NCBI RefSeq assembly: GCF_900103825.1
Contig: NZ_FNIF01000001.1
Location: 186,001 to 250,000, forward strand
Source of the DNA: Paenibacillus sp. yr247
GTDB lineage: Bacteria; Bacillota; Bacilli; Paenibacillales; NBRC-103111
DNA: 64,000 nt
Direction of reading: 5' to 3'
This document shows, in pieces, positions 44,266 through 52,998 of this stretch. The notes under the pieces were generated by a model. It searched no databases. It saw only the letters and a program-made list of their open reading frames with translations, and was not told where the DNA came from. The translations under genes and the position numbers were made by a program. Each line of letters starts with the position of its first letter. The first letter of the stretch is position 1.

Positions 44266-45084
44266 CTAGTTGAATTTCCGGTACTTTCCCGGGGATTGGC
44301 CTGTCGCCTTCTTGAATAGATTCTGGAAGGCTGTTACACTTTCATATCCAACCAGCTCCGCGATTCGCTCGACCGAGAAATCGGTTGTGGCAAGATAGCG
44401 ACGGGCTGCGTTTATCCGCTGCCGAATAGCAAATTGTATTGGGCTTTCCCCATACAAAGCGCGAAACAAATGGCTGAGGTGAGACGGACTGAGATAGACG
44501 TGGTCGGCGATTTGCTGGATCGTGAGCGGCTCATGATAACGCTCCTCGATATAGTGCTTTGCCTTGGTGATGGCTGTATGAGTGGAGAAACGAGCCGTTT
44601 TAACTGGTGAATAGCACCTGGTTCTGTGCAACTCCAAAATGAGCAGCTCCAACAGAAGCCCCGCGGTTGTTAAATCCTCGGACCACCCGTTCCCAGCCTC
44701 CTCGCATATTTCTTGAAACAGTCGCTTAATCCGATCATAATTCGAATGAACCGAGAAAACGGGTTCCTCTCCATCAGCGTACAGGCAATTGGGAGCCACC
44801 CCATCAATCTGTAAAGAATGGAACCCAACATAATAAAAGAAAAAAGTTTCCTCTAACCGCGAACGCTCCTCATGCCAAATATTTGGGTGAAATAAGACGA
44901 TATCCCCGGCACGTGCCAAGTAATACTTACCGTCAATCCAATAGTCCGCTTCCCCCTCCGCAAGAAAGAGAATCTCCATGATTGTTTCGTGGCGATGAAG
45001 CGGAAAATGGAAAGCTTCCCCCACTTTTCTATGAAAAGCGAGCGCTCCTTCAAAGATCGGGCGATTTACGAAAAATCGGCTCAT
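44266..45084 (-). CDS. AraC-family regulator divergent from a PhyH gene
   Basis: The 272-aa protein has an N-terminal cupin (about 15-110, with HFPLHRHETIMEILFLAEGE and GDIVLFHPNIWHEER) and a C-terminal AraC DNA-binding domain (about 170-270, QQIADHVYLSPSHLSHLFRA and LVGYESVTAFQNLFKKATGQ). I chose the ATG at 45084, with aaagggga upstream; the frame is open another 87 bases. It is transcribed away from the PhyH gene at 45200, with 115 bp between them that hold a 12-bp palindrome. It probably controls that gene. Confidence 0.87.
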   Translation of the reverse strand: MSRFFVNRPIFEGALAFHRKVGEAFHFPLHRHETIMEILFLAEGEADYWIDGKYYLARAGDIVLFHPNIWHEERSRLEETFFFYYVGFHSLQIDGVAPNCLYADGEEPVFSVHSNYDRIKRLFQEICEEAGNGWSEDLTTAGLLLELLILELHRTRCYSPVKTARFSTHTAITKAKHYIEERYHEPLTIQQIADHVYLSPSHLSHLFRALYGESPIQFAIRQRINAARRYLATTDFSVERIAELVGYESVTAFQNLFKKATGQSPGKYRKFN

Positions 45085-45127
45085 AACAGTCCCCTTTGCA
45101 AGAGTGAATAAGATTGCAGCAGTCTTC

Positions 45128-45139
45128 AGAATCGATTCT
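45128..45139. promoter_or_regulatory. Palindrome in the AraC/PhyH divergent region
   Basis: AGAATCGATTCT is a perfect 12-bp palindrome in the 115-bp gap between the AraC and PhyH genes. It is a candidate regulator site, though AraC proteins usually bind direct repeats. Confidence 0.35.
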
Positions 45140-45199
45140 TTCATAGTAATAGCGTACCATGTAAGCAACACTCAGAACAATTATGAGGGAGGTTTATTC

Positions 45200-45979
45200 A
45201 TGCACCATATAACAAAAATTAACAGGATTGAAGAGGCCGTGCAAGCAATTGGCGTTACCGAGCAAACGCTGACTGAGGAGGAGAAGAACAGCCTCAATGA
45301 GAAGGGCTTCGTTGTGTTTACAGGCATGCTTGACGCAGCAGAGCTTGAAACATTACGCGCCAAATATGAGGAACTTATGGAGAAGGAGGGCATGAACGCC
45401 GGCAAGGAGGTGCATCAGGAGGAGGGGACTCGCCGACTATCCGACCTCGTCAATAAAGGCGAATGCTTCGATAGTGTTTACACAAATCAGAAACTGCTCG
45501 CTGCCGTCTATCACGTGCTGAAGCGGGAGTTCAAACTCTCCTCCCTGAACGCTCGTGATGCTATTCCCGGCGCCGGGCTGCAGGCGCTGCACGCAGATTG
45601 GGGCTCGCGCGAGGAGTTTGAGCCGTTCCACGTCTGTAACTCGATCTGGCTCATCGATGATTTCACTCCGGATAACGGGGCAACCCGCATCGTTCCAGGC
45701 ACGCACAAGCTCGCCGGCTACCCTCGCGATTACGGGATTGACCCCCGTGAGCGTCACCCGCAGGAGGAACTGATTGTAGCGCCAGCCGGTTCGGTATGTG
45801 TCATTAACTCACACCTTTGGCACGGTGGAACTCTCAATCGAACGACGAAGACTCGCCGTGCCATGCACGCATATTTCACAGCACGAGAGCATCAACAGCA
45901 GCTCGATCAAGCTGCGTATATTCGCAAGAGGACCTATGATCGCCTAAGTCCTGCGGCTCGGTACATTTTGGACGTATAG
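45200..45979 (+). CDS. PhyH-family dioxygenase
   Basis: This 259-aa protein is a probable Fe(II)/2-oxoglutarate oxygenase. The Fe ligands are His131 and Asp133 in LHADWGS and His208 in SHLWHGGTLN; Arg residues in TKTRRAMHAYF probably bind 2-oxoglutarate. An ENGAT-like segment (DFTPDNGATRIVPGTHKLAG) is typical of the family. gagggagg precedes the ATG at 45200 by nine bases. It is divergent from an AraC gene. A 47-aa CxxC gene follows 56 bp later. The natural substrate is unknown. Confidence 0.85.
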   Translation: MHHITKINRIEEAVQAIGVTEQTLTEEEKNSLNEKGFVVFTGMLDAAELETLRAKYEELMEKEGMNAGKEVHQEEGTRRLSDLVNKGECFDSVYTNQKLLAAVYHVLKREFKLSSLNARDAIPGAGLQALHADWGSREEFEPFHVCNSIWLIDDFTPDNGATRIVPGTHKLAGYPRDYGIDPRERHPQEELIVAPAGSVCVINSHLWHGGTLNRTTKTRRAMHAYFTAREHQQQLDQAAYIRKRTYDRLSPAARYILDV

Positions 45980-46035
45980 AGTAACTGGCCAGCTGACGCT
46001 TTAGCAATTCATGAATACTGAGGGAGGCATTATGC

Positions 46036-46179
46036 ATGCATGAGCTTGTTGGTCATTGTCAAAAATGTCTTAAGCAAATTTTCTGTCATAATGGGTTTCT
46101 TAATGGCACTGTTTTGGAAGATAAATCCTTAGTCTGTTTCGATTGTTCAGATCAAGAGCATGTACACAAAAGCAAATAG
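46036..46179 (+). CDS. 47-aa CxxC microprotein
   Basis: This short gene starts at the second of two overlapping ATGs, after a gagggagg ribosome site. The product begins MHELVGHCQKCLKQIFCHNG and ends VCFDCSDQEHVHKSK. Two CxxC pairs (Cys8-Cys11 and Cys34-Cys37) form the pattern of a zinc ribbon. There are also several His residues. It lies between the PhyH gene and a terminator, so it is probably in that transcript. I cannot name a family; a zinc-binding adaptor or small regulator is possible. Confidence 0.65.
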   Translation: MHELVGHCQKCLKQIFCHNGFLNGTVLEDKSLVCFDCSDQEHVHKSK

Positions 46180-46201
46180 ATTATGGATATAACGAATAAA
46201 A

Positions 46202-46243
46202 AAGGGCTATCCCTGGTCAGTTAAGACTTTAGGGATAGCCCTT
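46202..46243. terminator. Bidirectional terminator
   Basis: A perfect 13-bp stem (aagggctatccct / agggatagccctt) with a 16-base loop lies between the microprotein gene and the convergent permease gene. Confidence 0.75.
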
Positions 46244-46261
46244 CGTATTACCTCTTGTGCT

Positions 46262-47530
46262 TTACTCGTTAGAAAGCTTAAAAATCTCCAGCAGCTTGAA
46301 GAACAAGCTGAGCAGAATCGCAACTATGGTGGCTAGTGCCATTCCTTTCAGTTCAAAATGTCCCAATTTCAGCGTTGCTCCGCTAAGTCCAATGACAAGA
46401 ACAACAGTTGTCAGAATCAGATTGACCGGTTTAGAATAATCGACTTTAGTTTCCACCAGCATGCGGATCCCCGAAGCGGCAATAATGCCGAACAGCAGCA
46501 AAGAAACGCCGCCCATAACAGGAGTCGGAATGGTTTGAATCAGCGCCGATATTTTCCCGACAAAGGAGAGGATAATTGCCAAGATCGCCGCTCCTCCGAT
46601 AACCCATACAGAATATACGCGGCTAATCGCCATGACACCGATGTTTTCACCGTAGGTTGTATTTGGTGTTGAGCCGACTAAGGATGACAGGATCGTAGAA
46701 ATGCCATTACCGAGTAAGGATTTACTTAGACCAGGGTCTTTGGATAAATCTTTTCCTACCATATTCCCAGTTACAATCAAGTGGCCAATATGCTCCGCAA
46801 TGACAACAAGAGCTGCAGGAGCGATGATTAAAATACTCGCCAGATCGAAGGTTGGGCTGTAGAAGGTGGGGAGTCTGAACCACTGCGCAGCTCCTAATGT
46901 TTCTCCGATATGTACTAAACCAAGCAATGCTGCAAGTAGGTAACCGGCAACAATAGCCACCAAAATAGGAATGACCTTCAATAGTCCGCGAAAGACAATG
47001 GAACCGACTACACCAACCAAAAATGTGAAAATAGAAACCGATATAACGGTAGGATCGGGAACCCAGGCTTCCTTCAAATTAGCCGGAGGAATAATACCTG
47101 CCATGGTGGCGGCTGTAGGTACCAACTCTAAGCCGATTACAGACACGATCGCTCCCATTGCGGCAGGCGGGAATACGACGTCAATCCAGCGTGTCCCCAC
47201 GACACGAATCAACAATGCTACGATCGTAAAAATCAATCCGACGACTAGAAATCCGCCTAACGCCGAACTATATCCTCTAGAAGCGAGGACGGCAAAAACA
47301 GGGGAGAGGAACGCGAAGCTTGACCCCAAAAAAGCCGGTATTTTTCCTTTTGTGATTAAAATATAAAGCAAAGTACCTATTCCGTTCATCAGCAGAATAG
47401 TGGCTGGATCGACTTTAAACAAAATAGGGACCAGCACGGTGGAGCCAAACATAGCAAATAAATGCTGTAGACTAAGGGGAATACTTTCGCCTATGGAAGG
47501 GCGTTCATCAACTTGAATAATACGAGACAC
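46262..47530 (-). CDS. NCS2-family uracil/xanthine permease
   Basis: The 422-aa protein has the 14-helix layout of nucleobase:cation symporters-2 and closely resembles uracil permeases. QHLFAMFGSTVLVPILFKVD is the N-terminal family signature, and the later segment VIAEHIGHLIVTGNM carries the Glu used for base recognition, followed by GLSKSLLGNGISTILSSLVG and TPNTTYGENIGVMAISRVYS. It brings uracil (or perhaps xanthine) into the cell. The start is a GTG at 47530 with aagggag eleven bases upstream. No pyrR-type leader is seen, unlike pyrP of Bacillus pyr operons; the gene stands alone. Confidence 0.88.
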   Translation of the reverse strand: MSRIIQVDERPSIGESIPLSLQHLFAMFGSTVLVPILFKVDPATILLMNGIGTLLYILITKGKIPAFLGSSFAFLSPVFAVLASRGYSSALGGFLVVGLIFTIVALLIRVVGTRWIDVVFPPAAMGAIVSVIGLELVPTAATMAGIIPPANLKEAWVPDPTVISVSIFTFLVGVVGSIVFRGLLKVIPILVAIVAGYLLAALLGLVHIGETLGAAQWFRLPTFYSPTFDLASILIIAPAALVVIAEHIGHLIVTGNMVGKDLSKDPGLSKSLLGNGISTILSSLVGSTPNTTYGENIGVMAISRVYSVWVIGGAAILAIILSFVGKISALIQTIPTPVMGGVSLLLFGIIAASGIRMLVETKVDYSKPVNLILTTVVLVIGLSGATLKLGHFELKGMALATIVAILLSLFFKLLEIFKLSNE

Positions 47531-47609
47531 GGTAGGAACTCCCTTCTTTAACTTCTCGTACGATATCTTACCATAATTTGAAAGCCATGGTCCATAGTCA
47601 GATAATCAC

Positions 47610-50534
47610 TCACCACTCCTTACGAAGCGTAAACAAATCGTGAAGCTCTTCGTTCGAGAGTTCAGTAATCCAGCCTTCGGAGGTAGAGATAACGTTCTCG
47701 CTCAGACTCATCTTGCTCTCGAGCATTTCGTCGATTCGTTCCTCCAAGGTGCCGAGGGAAATGAACTTATGCACCTGAACGTTTCGCGTCTGTCCCATCC
47801 GATAAGCGCGGTCCGTGGCCTGGTTCTCTACGGCAGGGTTCCACCAACGGTCGAAGTGGAATACGTGGTTGGCTGCTGTCAAGTTGAGTCCGACTCCGCC
47901 CGCTTTCAGCGACAGAACAAAGATACCAGGACCCTCTGCGGTTTGGAACGTGTCGATCATCTTATCGCGTTCCTGCTTGGGCGTGCTGCCGTTCAGGTAT
48001 AATACAGGCTCGTCTAGCTGTGCCCGCAGTACGTCCGCCATGATACGACCCATGCCAACATACTGAGTAAAAATCAGGCAGGAGTCGCCCTCGTCCCGGA
48101 GTTCACTAACCATGGCAACGAGCCGCTCAAGCTTCGCGGATCGCAGGATGAATGCTTCACGGATTCCCTCGGCAAGCAAAATTTCCTCCGAGAGATTAGC
48201 TTCTTTCGTTAGCAGCATGGGGTGGTCGCATAGTTGTTTAAGCTGAGTTAACGCCGACAAGATCGCTCCTTTGCGCTCCATGCCTTCCAGCTTTTGCATT
48301 CGCTCCATGAGGTTCTTGACCGCTTGCTCATAGAGAGCACCTTGCTCGGCGGTGAGGTTGATATAGACTTTCATCTCCAGCTTGTCAGGCAAATCGAGTT
48401 GGATAGCGGGATCTTTCTTTTTTCGGCGCAGCATAAAAGGTTTGACGAGTCTCTGGAGCTGTACCGTCCGCTCCTCATCGTGGTGCTTCTCAATCGGAGT
48501 AGCAAAACGATGTTGAAACCCGCGCTGGTTCCCGAGGTAGCCGGGATTTAAGAAGTCGTAAATCGACCAAAGCTCCGACAATCGATTCTCAATAGGTGTC
48601 CCTGTCAGCGCAATGCGGTGCCTCGCTTTGAGCGAGCGGACCGCTGCCGATTGTTTGTTTTGGGGATTCTTGATGTTCTGGGCTTCATCCAGACAAAGGG
48701 AACTCCACACGGTTTCCTGCAGAGTCTCTTGATCCATCAGCGCCGTTGTGTATGAGGTAAGCACAACGTCCTTGTCTTTCAAAACCTTAGAAAGTGCCTC
48801 GCCGCTTAATCGTCCCTTTCCGTAATAGAGCAAAACCTTTAAATCCGGAGCAAAGCGGGCCAGCTCTTTCTGCCAGTTGCCGAGAACGGAGGTGGGGCAG
48901 ATGAGCAGTGCAGGGTGATCGGACTCCGATCTATGATGCAGTAAATAAGTAATAAATTGAACAGTTTTGCCGAGTCCCATATCATCGGCTAAGCAGGCGC
49001 CAAGTCCGAACTTTCTCAGGAAGCTCAGCCATGTGAATCCCTCATGCTGGTATCTGCGAAGCTCAGCGCGTAACTCCACAGGTACTGCGATTTCCTTCAA
49101 TTCCGAAGGCTGTCCTAGCTGACGCAGCAGCGCCAAGAGGTGCTCATTCAGCTCGACTTCCAGCTTAAGCCGTTCTTCCTTCTCCGTTTCTTCTGCTTCT
49201 GTAAGACTTCCCTTTTGCAGGTTCTCTTTGTCCGATTCACTTAAAAGGTGGAGCTGAAAGATATCCTGCAGGGACAATCCTTCTTTCGGGTCAACACTTG
49301 CCATGAGCCTGCGGATTTGCTCCAACAGAGCCGGGTCCAAATACACCCATTGTCCACGGAATCGGATAAGGCGTTCATTGCGGCTAAGCAACTCTGCGAA
49401 TTCAGCTTCGCTCAGGTCAGCATCGCCAACGGCAATCCGCCAATCGAAGTCTACTAAGGCATTCAGTCCGAAAAGTGACTGACTTTTGCCGCCTGCTTCG
49501 GAGGAAACCCGTGCTCGCAGCCGAGGCTTCCGCTTCGAGGCAGCTTCCCACCAACCTGGCAACATGACGTTCCAACCGCCATCTAATAAATATCTGCTGT
49601 CCGTTGTTAGGAACGACCAAGCCGCTTCATCGCTTAACGGCTTAGCCAAGAGCTCGCCGCCGCTATTCCCGCTAGGCAGAGCTTCTGTCAGTCTTTTCGC
49701 CCAGCTAGGAGAACGCTCTAAGATATACGGGCTCCATGCACTGGCCCAAGTACCGGAAGCCTGTCCGTCTACGGATAGGCGAATCGGCGTCAGCACCGAT
49801 CCATCACTCTTGTCCTGCAGCACCAAACGGAGTCGCCAATTGTCCTCATCTTCGTCCGGTTCTAACAGTTGCAGAGCTGGTCGAAAGGGAGCCGTATCCG
49901 GCCTCCAGCCCAGAGCTGCAAGCCATTCTTCCTCGGTGAACGCATCAGCCGAGGAAGGTGCAGACTTCGACCTTTGGAACAGCGCGGGATAATCCCGTCG
50001 AAGATCCGATATGGCGGCTTCGTTTGCATAGTGTTCCGCCGTAACAACGGCGGAGAAGGCAGCACGTAAACCTGACATTTCCTCACCTAAGCCATCTAAG
50101 CTTTTTAGAGTATCCCAATCAAGTTCTTTCAGCGCATCCGTCTTCGTATCCCAAGTCCAAAGCAGATTCCCATTCCGGAAGGCGTTGTAACTTGGTAAAT
50201 AACGACCTGTTTTTGCTTCTCGGAATAGAATTGGCGCCACTTCTAGCAGTATCTTTGTGGATTCATTTCCTCCTTCCCAGCAAAGGATGTCCATGAAGTA
50301 AGGATCTGCAAAGAAGGGCAGCACCATCTCTACAGGGAGGACTGTCACCGTCAAATCCCCGGCATGCTGCAGGTCCAGAGTTGTCCCATAGTAAGATGGT
50401 TCATGCCACGCGAACAATAATTTTCGGAATTTTTCGCCTGACACATCACGTCCGTCCTGTAGACCCCAAAGCAATGCATCTCCGCTTTCCGTTAAGGCCA
50501 TATACAAAGTCATTTCATGCAATTTCGTGCTCAT
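47610..50534 (-). CDS. SNF2/RapA-type DEAD-like helicase (ATP-dependent remodeller)
   Basis: This 974-aa protein has a long N-terminal part of the bacterial SNF2-associated type (about 1-480), a SNF2 ATPase lobe with Walker A in ACLADDMGLGKTVQFI (Lys at about 523) and the DEAQ box in SSLCLDEAQNIKNP, and a C-terminal helicase lobe with CLIFTQYVGMGRIMADVL, SLKAGGVGLNLTAANHVFHF and ATDRAYRMGQ. These proteins translocate on duplex DNA and displace bound proteins. It overlaps the SWIM-domain gene upstream by four bases (ATGA), so the two proteins are probably partners. Length and motif set are complete. Confidence 0.92.
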   Translation of the reverse strand: MSTKLHEMTLYMALTESGDALLWGLQDGRDVSGEKFRKLLFAWHEPSYYGTTLDLQHAGDLTVTVLPVEMVLPFFADPYFMDILCWEGGNESTKILLEVAPILFREAKTGRYLPSYNAFRNGNLLWTWDTKTDALKELDWDTLKSLDGLGEEMSGLRAAFSAVVTAEHYANEAAISDLRRDYPALFQRSKSAPSSADAFTEEEWLAALGWRPDTAPFRPALQLLEPDEDEDNWRLRLVLQDKSDGSVLTPIRLSVDGQASGTWASAWSPYILERSPSWAKRLTEALPSGNSGGELLAKPLSDEAAWSFLTTDSRYLLDGGWNVMLPGWWEAASKRKPRLRARVSSEAGGKSQSLFGLNALVDFDWRIAVGDADLSEAEFAELLSRNERLIRFRGQWVYLDPALLEQIRRLMASVDPKEGLSLQDIFQLHLLSESDKENLQKGSLTEAEETEKEERLKLEVELNEHLLALLRQLGQPSELKEIAVPVELRAELRRYQHEGFTWLSFLRKFGLGACLADDMGLGKTVQFITYLLHHRSESDHPALLICPTSVLGNWQKELARFAPDLKVLLYYGKGRLSGEALSKVLKDKDVVLTSYTTALMDQETLQETVWSSLCLDEAQNIKNPQNKQSAAVRSLKARHRIALTGTPIENRLSELWSIYDFLNPGYLGNQRGFQHRFATPIEKHHDEERTVQLQRLVKPFMLRRKKKDPAIQLDLPDKLEMKVYINLTAEQGALYEQAVKNLMERMQKLEGMERKGAILSALTQLKQLCDHPMLLTKEANLSEEILLAEGIREAFILRSAKLERLVAMVSELRDEGDSCLIFTQYVGMGRIMADVLRAQLDEPVLYLNGSTPKQERDKMIDTFQTAEGPGIFVLSLKAGGVGLNLTAANHVFHFDRWWNPAVENQATDRAYRMGQTRNVQVHKFISLGTLEERIDEMLESKMSLSENVISTSEGWITELSNEELHDLFTLRKEW

Positions 50535-52090
50535 CCCAGTAGCTTTCCTTTCCTAAGTTCCTCTTGCAGCGCCCGCAGTCTGCTGTGTCGTTCCATGAAA
50601 CCAGAAAAGAAATTCTCCCATTGTTCGGTTTGTTTCATCTTCTTGTACACTTTTTCCAGCCTTTTAAGGAGCCTGACCGCCGATTTATAATCATGACGGT
50701 TTTTTAAGCTGACATAATGGTCCACCGCTTGATGGTAATAGGGCAGAAGGAGCTTTGGTGTTTCCTTCTCAATCGGCTGCAGCACACGGATTCGATGATA
50801 GAGCGGGTCATGACCTTGAAGGATCTGCATTTCCAGCCAAGGCTTCCATTTTCCTTGTTCGTACAGCAATTCCTCGATAACCCGGAATGAATGGGGTAAC
50901 AGCTCTTCCAGAACTTGCCACATGTGTTCTTCCGCTTGAGGAAAGTGCTGAATGGCTTTTTTCCAATATTCTGTGTAAGCATCGAGCTCTTTGGTTCGTT
51001 TGGTATTGAAGAATGTGGACGACCTTCTAAGCCAGAACACTAACTCTTCCCAGTTCTGGGTGTCATAGAGATGGTTCAGGAATGGAATAAATAGTTTGGC
51101 CGGTGCCTCTTTAAAAGAACCATTCGCTTCTAATGCCTCCCAGGCCTCCCTACTCTTGGATTGCTGTAGGTACAAGAAGGCCTTTGCGGCTGAGAGGGAA
51201 GGTGAGGGTTTATCATTTATCATTTTCTCAATGATGTCTAATTCCTTCGATACAAAGTGGTCAGCCTCGGAATCGGGGGCAATCCAATATTTCCAAAGCA
51301 CTGTATATACGCCATAATCCTGATAACTATGGCCGGATTCTCCAGCCATCTGCTGATTTAAATAATTTAACGTCTGTTCCATTCGTTCTCCGGAGTTGGA
51401 GAGGTTGATAATGGCTGGTTTTTGCTTAAGCCAGTTATGAAACTCATCGTAATTCCGGTATAAGGTGGAAGAAGTATAGTAGTTTACGCTGCCTTGTGCA
51501 TACTGTGCTTTTATTTTTCGCAGGATAAATAATTCCTGATACATGTCAAAGAAGATCCGATCAGTATCGGAAAAAGGAATAAAGATCTTCTTGAAGTTTT
51601 GCAACTGATGCCGCAGCAAGTCAACGTAATTTCCCTGATCATATGTCGGTTTAACAGAGGACGTGTAATTGTCCAGAAACTGCTGCCAGCCGGTTACATC
51701 CATCTTAGGCAATTGCATGAGAGCGGACTCTGATGAAGAGATGGAAGAAGCCCGCTTGAGATGTAGTTTGGCATTCATAATTTGGGAAGCGGGGTAACCC
51801 AGACGGTCAGCAAGCTCCATCCAAACCGCTGCTAGATGCTTGCAGGAGGTTTGAACCGGGCACGTGCATTGACTCGCCCTGAGCTTGTCTAAGTGCAGAG
51901 TAACACTATAATCCTCTGACTCTTCCACTCTCGCCTGAACCACTCTAGCCTCGGAAATGCTCAAGGTAGCTACCCGCTGCTGTTTAAAATAAGTAAACCC
52001 TCGACTAAGAGTAACTTCATTATAAGTTTCGGCTATGTACTCGAGCAGTTTCAACCATTGGTCATCGTTTAAAACGGGAGAAGAACTCAT
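50531..52090 (-). CDS. SWIM zinc-finger protein paired with the SNF2 helicase
   Basis: The 519-aa protein has a SWIM zinc finger at residues 75-85 (CTCPVQTSCKH; ligands Cys75, Cys77, Cys83 and His85). The rest (about 100-519) is a long helical region rich in Trp, Leu and Glu, of the TPR-like type (AKAFLYLQQSKSREAWEALE, LLKRLEKVYKKMKQTEQWEN). SWIM domains bind DNA or proteins, and such genes commonly lie beside SNF2 helicase genes in Bacillales. It should act as a targeting or regulatory partner. The two genes form one operon starting here; translation of the helicase is coupled through the ATGA overlap. Confidence 0.87.
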   Translation of the reverse strand: MSSSPVLNDDQWLKLLEYIAETYNEVTLSRGFTYFKQQRVATLSISEARVVQARVEESEDYSVTLHLDKLRASQCTCPVQTSCKHLAAVWMELADRLGYPASQIMNAKLHLKRASSISSSESALMQLPKMDVTGWQQFLDNYTSSVKPTYDQGNYVDLLRHQLQNFKKIFIPFSDTDRIFFDMYQELFILRKIKAQYAQGSVNYYTSSTLYRNYDEFHNWLKQKPAIINLSNSGERMEQTLNYLNQQMAGESGHSYQDYGVYTVLWKYWIAPDSEADHFVSKELDIIEKMINDKPSPSLSAAKAFLYLQQSKSREAWEALEANGSFKEAPAKLFIPFLNHLYDTQNWEELVFWLRRSSTFFNTKRTKELDAYTEYWKKAIQHFPQAEEHMWQVLEELLPHSFRVIEELLYEQGKWKPWLEMQILQGHDPLYHRIRVLQPIEKETPKLLLPYYHQAVDHYVSLKNRHDYKSAVRLLKRLEKVYKKMKQTEQWENFFSGFMERHSRLRALQEELRKGKLLG

Positions 52091-52326
52091 AGGAAAGCTC
52101 CTTGCTAAGAAATAAAGTAATCTAACAACCCTATTAGTATAATTATTGAATGGGAGAATGTAAATTTCGTTGCCAACATATTCAAGCCCAGTTCTCTAAG
52201 ATAAAATGTTATCATATGATCCAAAGGATACTAAGCTATTTTCCTTCTATTATTTCGTACATATGAATGAAACAAAAAATAGCCCAAGCCGGAATCATAT
52301 TTACTCTCATAAACGTAAGTCCGCCC
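52091..52326. other. Intergenic stretch before the IDEAL-domain promoter
   Basis: This is the divergent region between the SWIM gene and the IDEAL gene. It is AT-rich with scattered stretches open in one frame, but I see no gene, terminator or operator. Confidence 0.4.
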
Positions 52327-52355
52327 TTGACATTATATACTGTAATAATTATAAT
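52327..52355 (+). promoter_or_regulatory. Perfect consensus sigma-A promoter
   Basis: TTGACA (52327-52332) and TATAAT (52350-52355) are separated by exactly 17 bases, which is the full consensus. The start is expected near 52362, about 40 bases before the ATG. Confidence 0.9.
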
Positions 52356-52364
52356 TACAGTATA
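52336..52364. promoter_or_regulatory. Large inverted repeat over the promoter (probable operator)
   Basis: Two 11-base arms, TATACTGTAAT and ATTACAGTATA, form a perfect inverted repeat with a 7-base spacer. They cover the promoter spacer, the -10 and the start point, so a bound protein would shut an otherwise maximal promoter. Confidence 0.75.
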
Positions 52365-52400
52365 GTGACCTTACAAATAACTCTAAGGCGGTGTTGGATG

Positions 52401-52775
52401 ATGAATTTTAAAATCAGTGATTGGGTTATGGCAACTACAAATCAAGATGAAATGATACATGGCTATGTTGAATCCATTGATGTACTTCAGGGGTTAGTTC
52501 GTGTATACGTAATTGCGTCCGACCGTGAATCTACGATTGGAAAACCGATGGAAGTAAGCCATCAGGATGTAAAGAAATTGCCGGTAAGTACATTTGATAT
52601 AGAAGAACAAGTAAAGAGTTTAATTGATGTTGCTCTAACAGCAAGAGACGAGCAATGGTTTTTCGAGTTAACAGGGGAATTATTCGCTATTCAACGAAAT
52701 GGGGCGAAACGCGACGAACGTGATGTGGTTCCGTCGTATTATTTTCATAACCGATTAGGTGTTGACCAGCTTTAA
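52401..52775 (+). CDS. IDEAL-domain protein
   Basis: This 124-aa protein has an N-terminal beta-barrel-like part (MNFKISDWVMATTNQDEMIH then GYVESIDVLQGLVRVYVI), and an IDEAL domain at about 75-110 with SLIDVALTARDEQWFFELTG. IDEAL domains occur in small Bacillales proteins that act as adaptors, such as competence-linked ComK-interacting or membrane-sensing proteins; no enzyme is known. The ATG at 52401 fits the site aaggcgg; the ATG one codon earlier is equally possible. Translation starts about 40 bases after the perfect promoter at 52327. A strong terminator follows, so it is a single-gene unit. Confidence 0.72.
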   Translation: MNFKISDWVMATTNQDEMIHGYVESIDVLQGLVRVYVIASDRESTIGKPMEVSHQDVKKLPVSTFDIEEQVKSLIDVALTARDEQWFFELTGELFAIQRNGAKRDERDVVPSYYFHNRLGVDQL

Positions 52776-52792
52776 TGTATCCAATAAATAGG

Positions 52793-52844
52793 AAGCCAAT
52801 CCATAGACATGCCGGGCATGTTGTCTAATGGATTGGCTTTTATT
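52793..52844 (+). terminator. Terminator of the IDEAL gene
   Basis: A long stem (aagccaatccat / atggattggctt at its base, 12 bp perfect, extended after a bulge) encloses a loop and is followed by T-rich sequence. Confidence 0.8.
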
Positions 52845-52998
52845 TGTTAGACAGCTTAATCAATTCATGGAAAACTCAGAATTTTTTGTTCATCTTTTGC
52901 AGAACATACAAGAGATGAACGAATGCGTTCCAAGGTGCGAACGTTATTACAAATTTCCGCTGCCGATGGGATCGAAGACAGCATTTAATAACATCTGC

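Noticed and set aside
52206-52400. Upstream extension of the IDEAL protein to 189 aa
   Set aside because: It would start before the consensus promoter that gives the transcript; the product is normal from 52398/52401.
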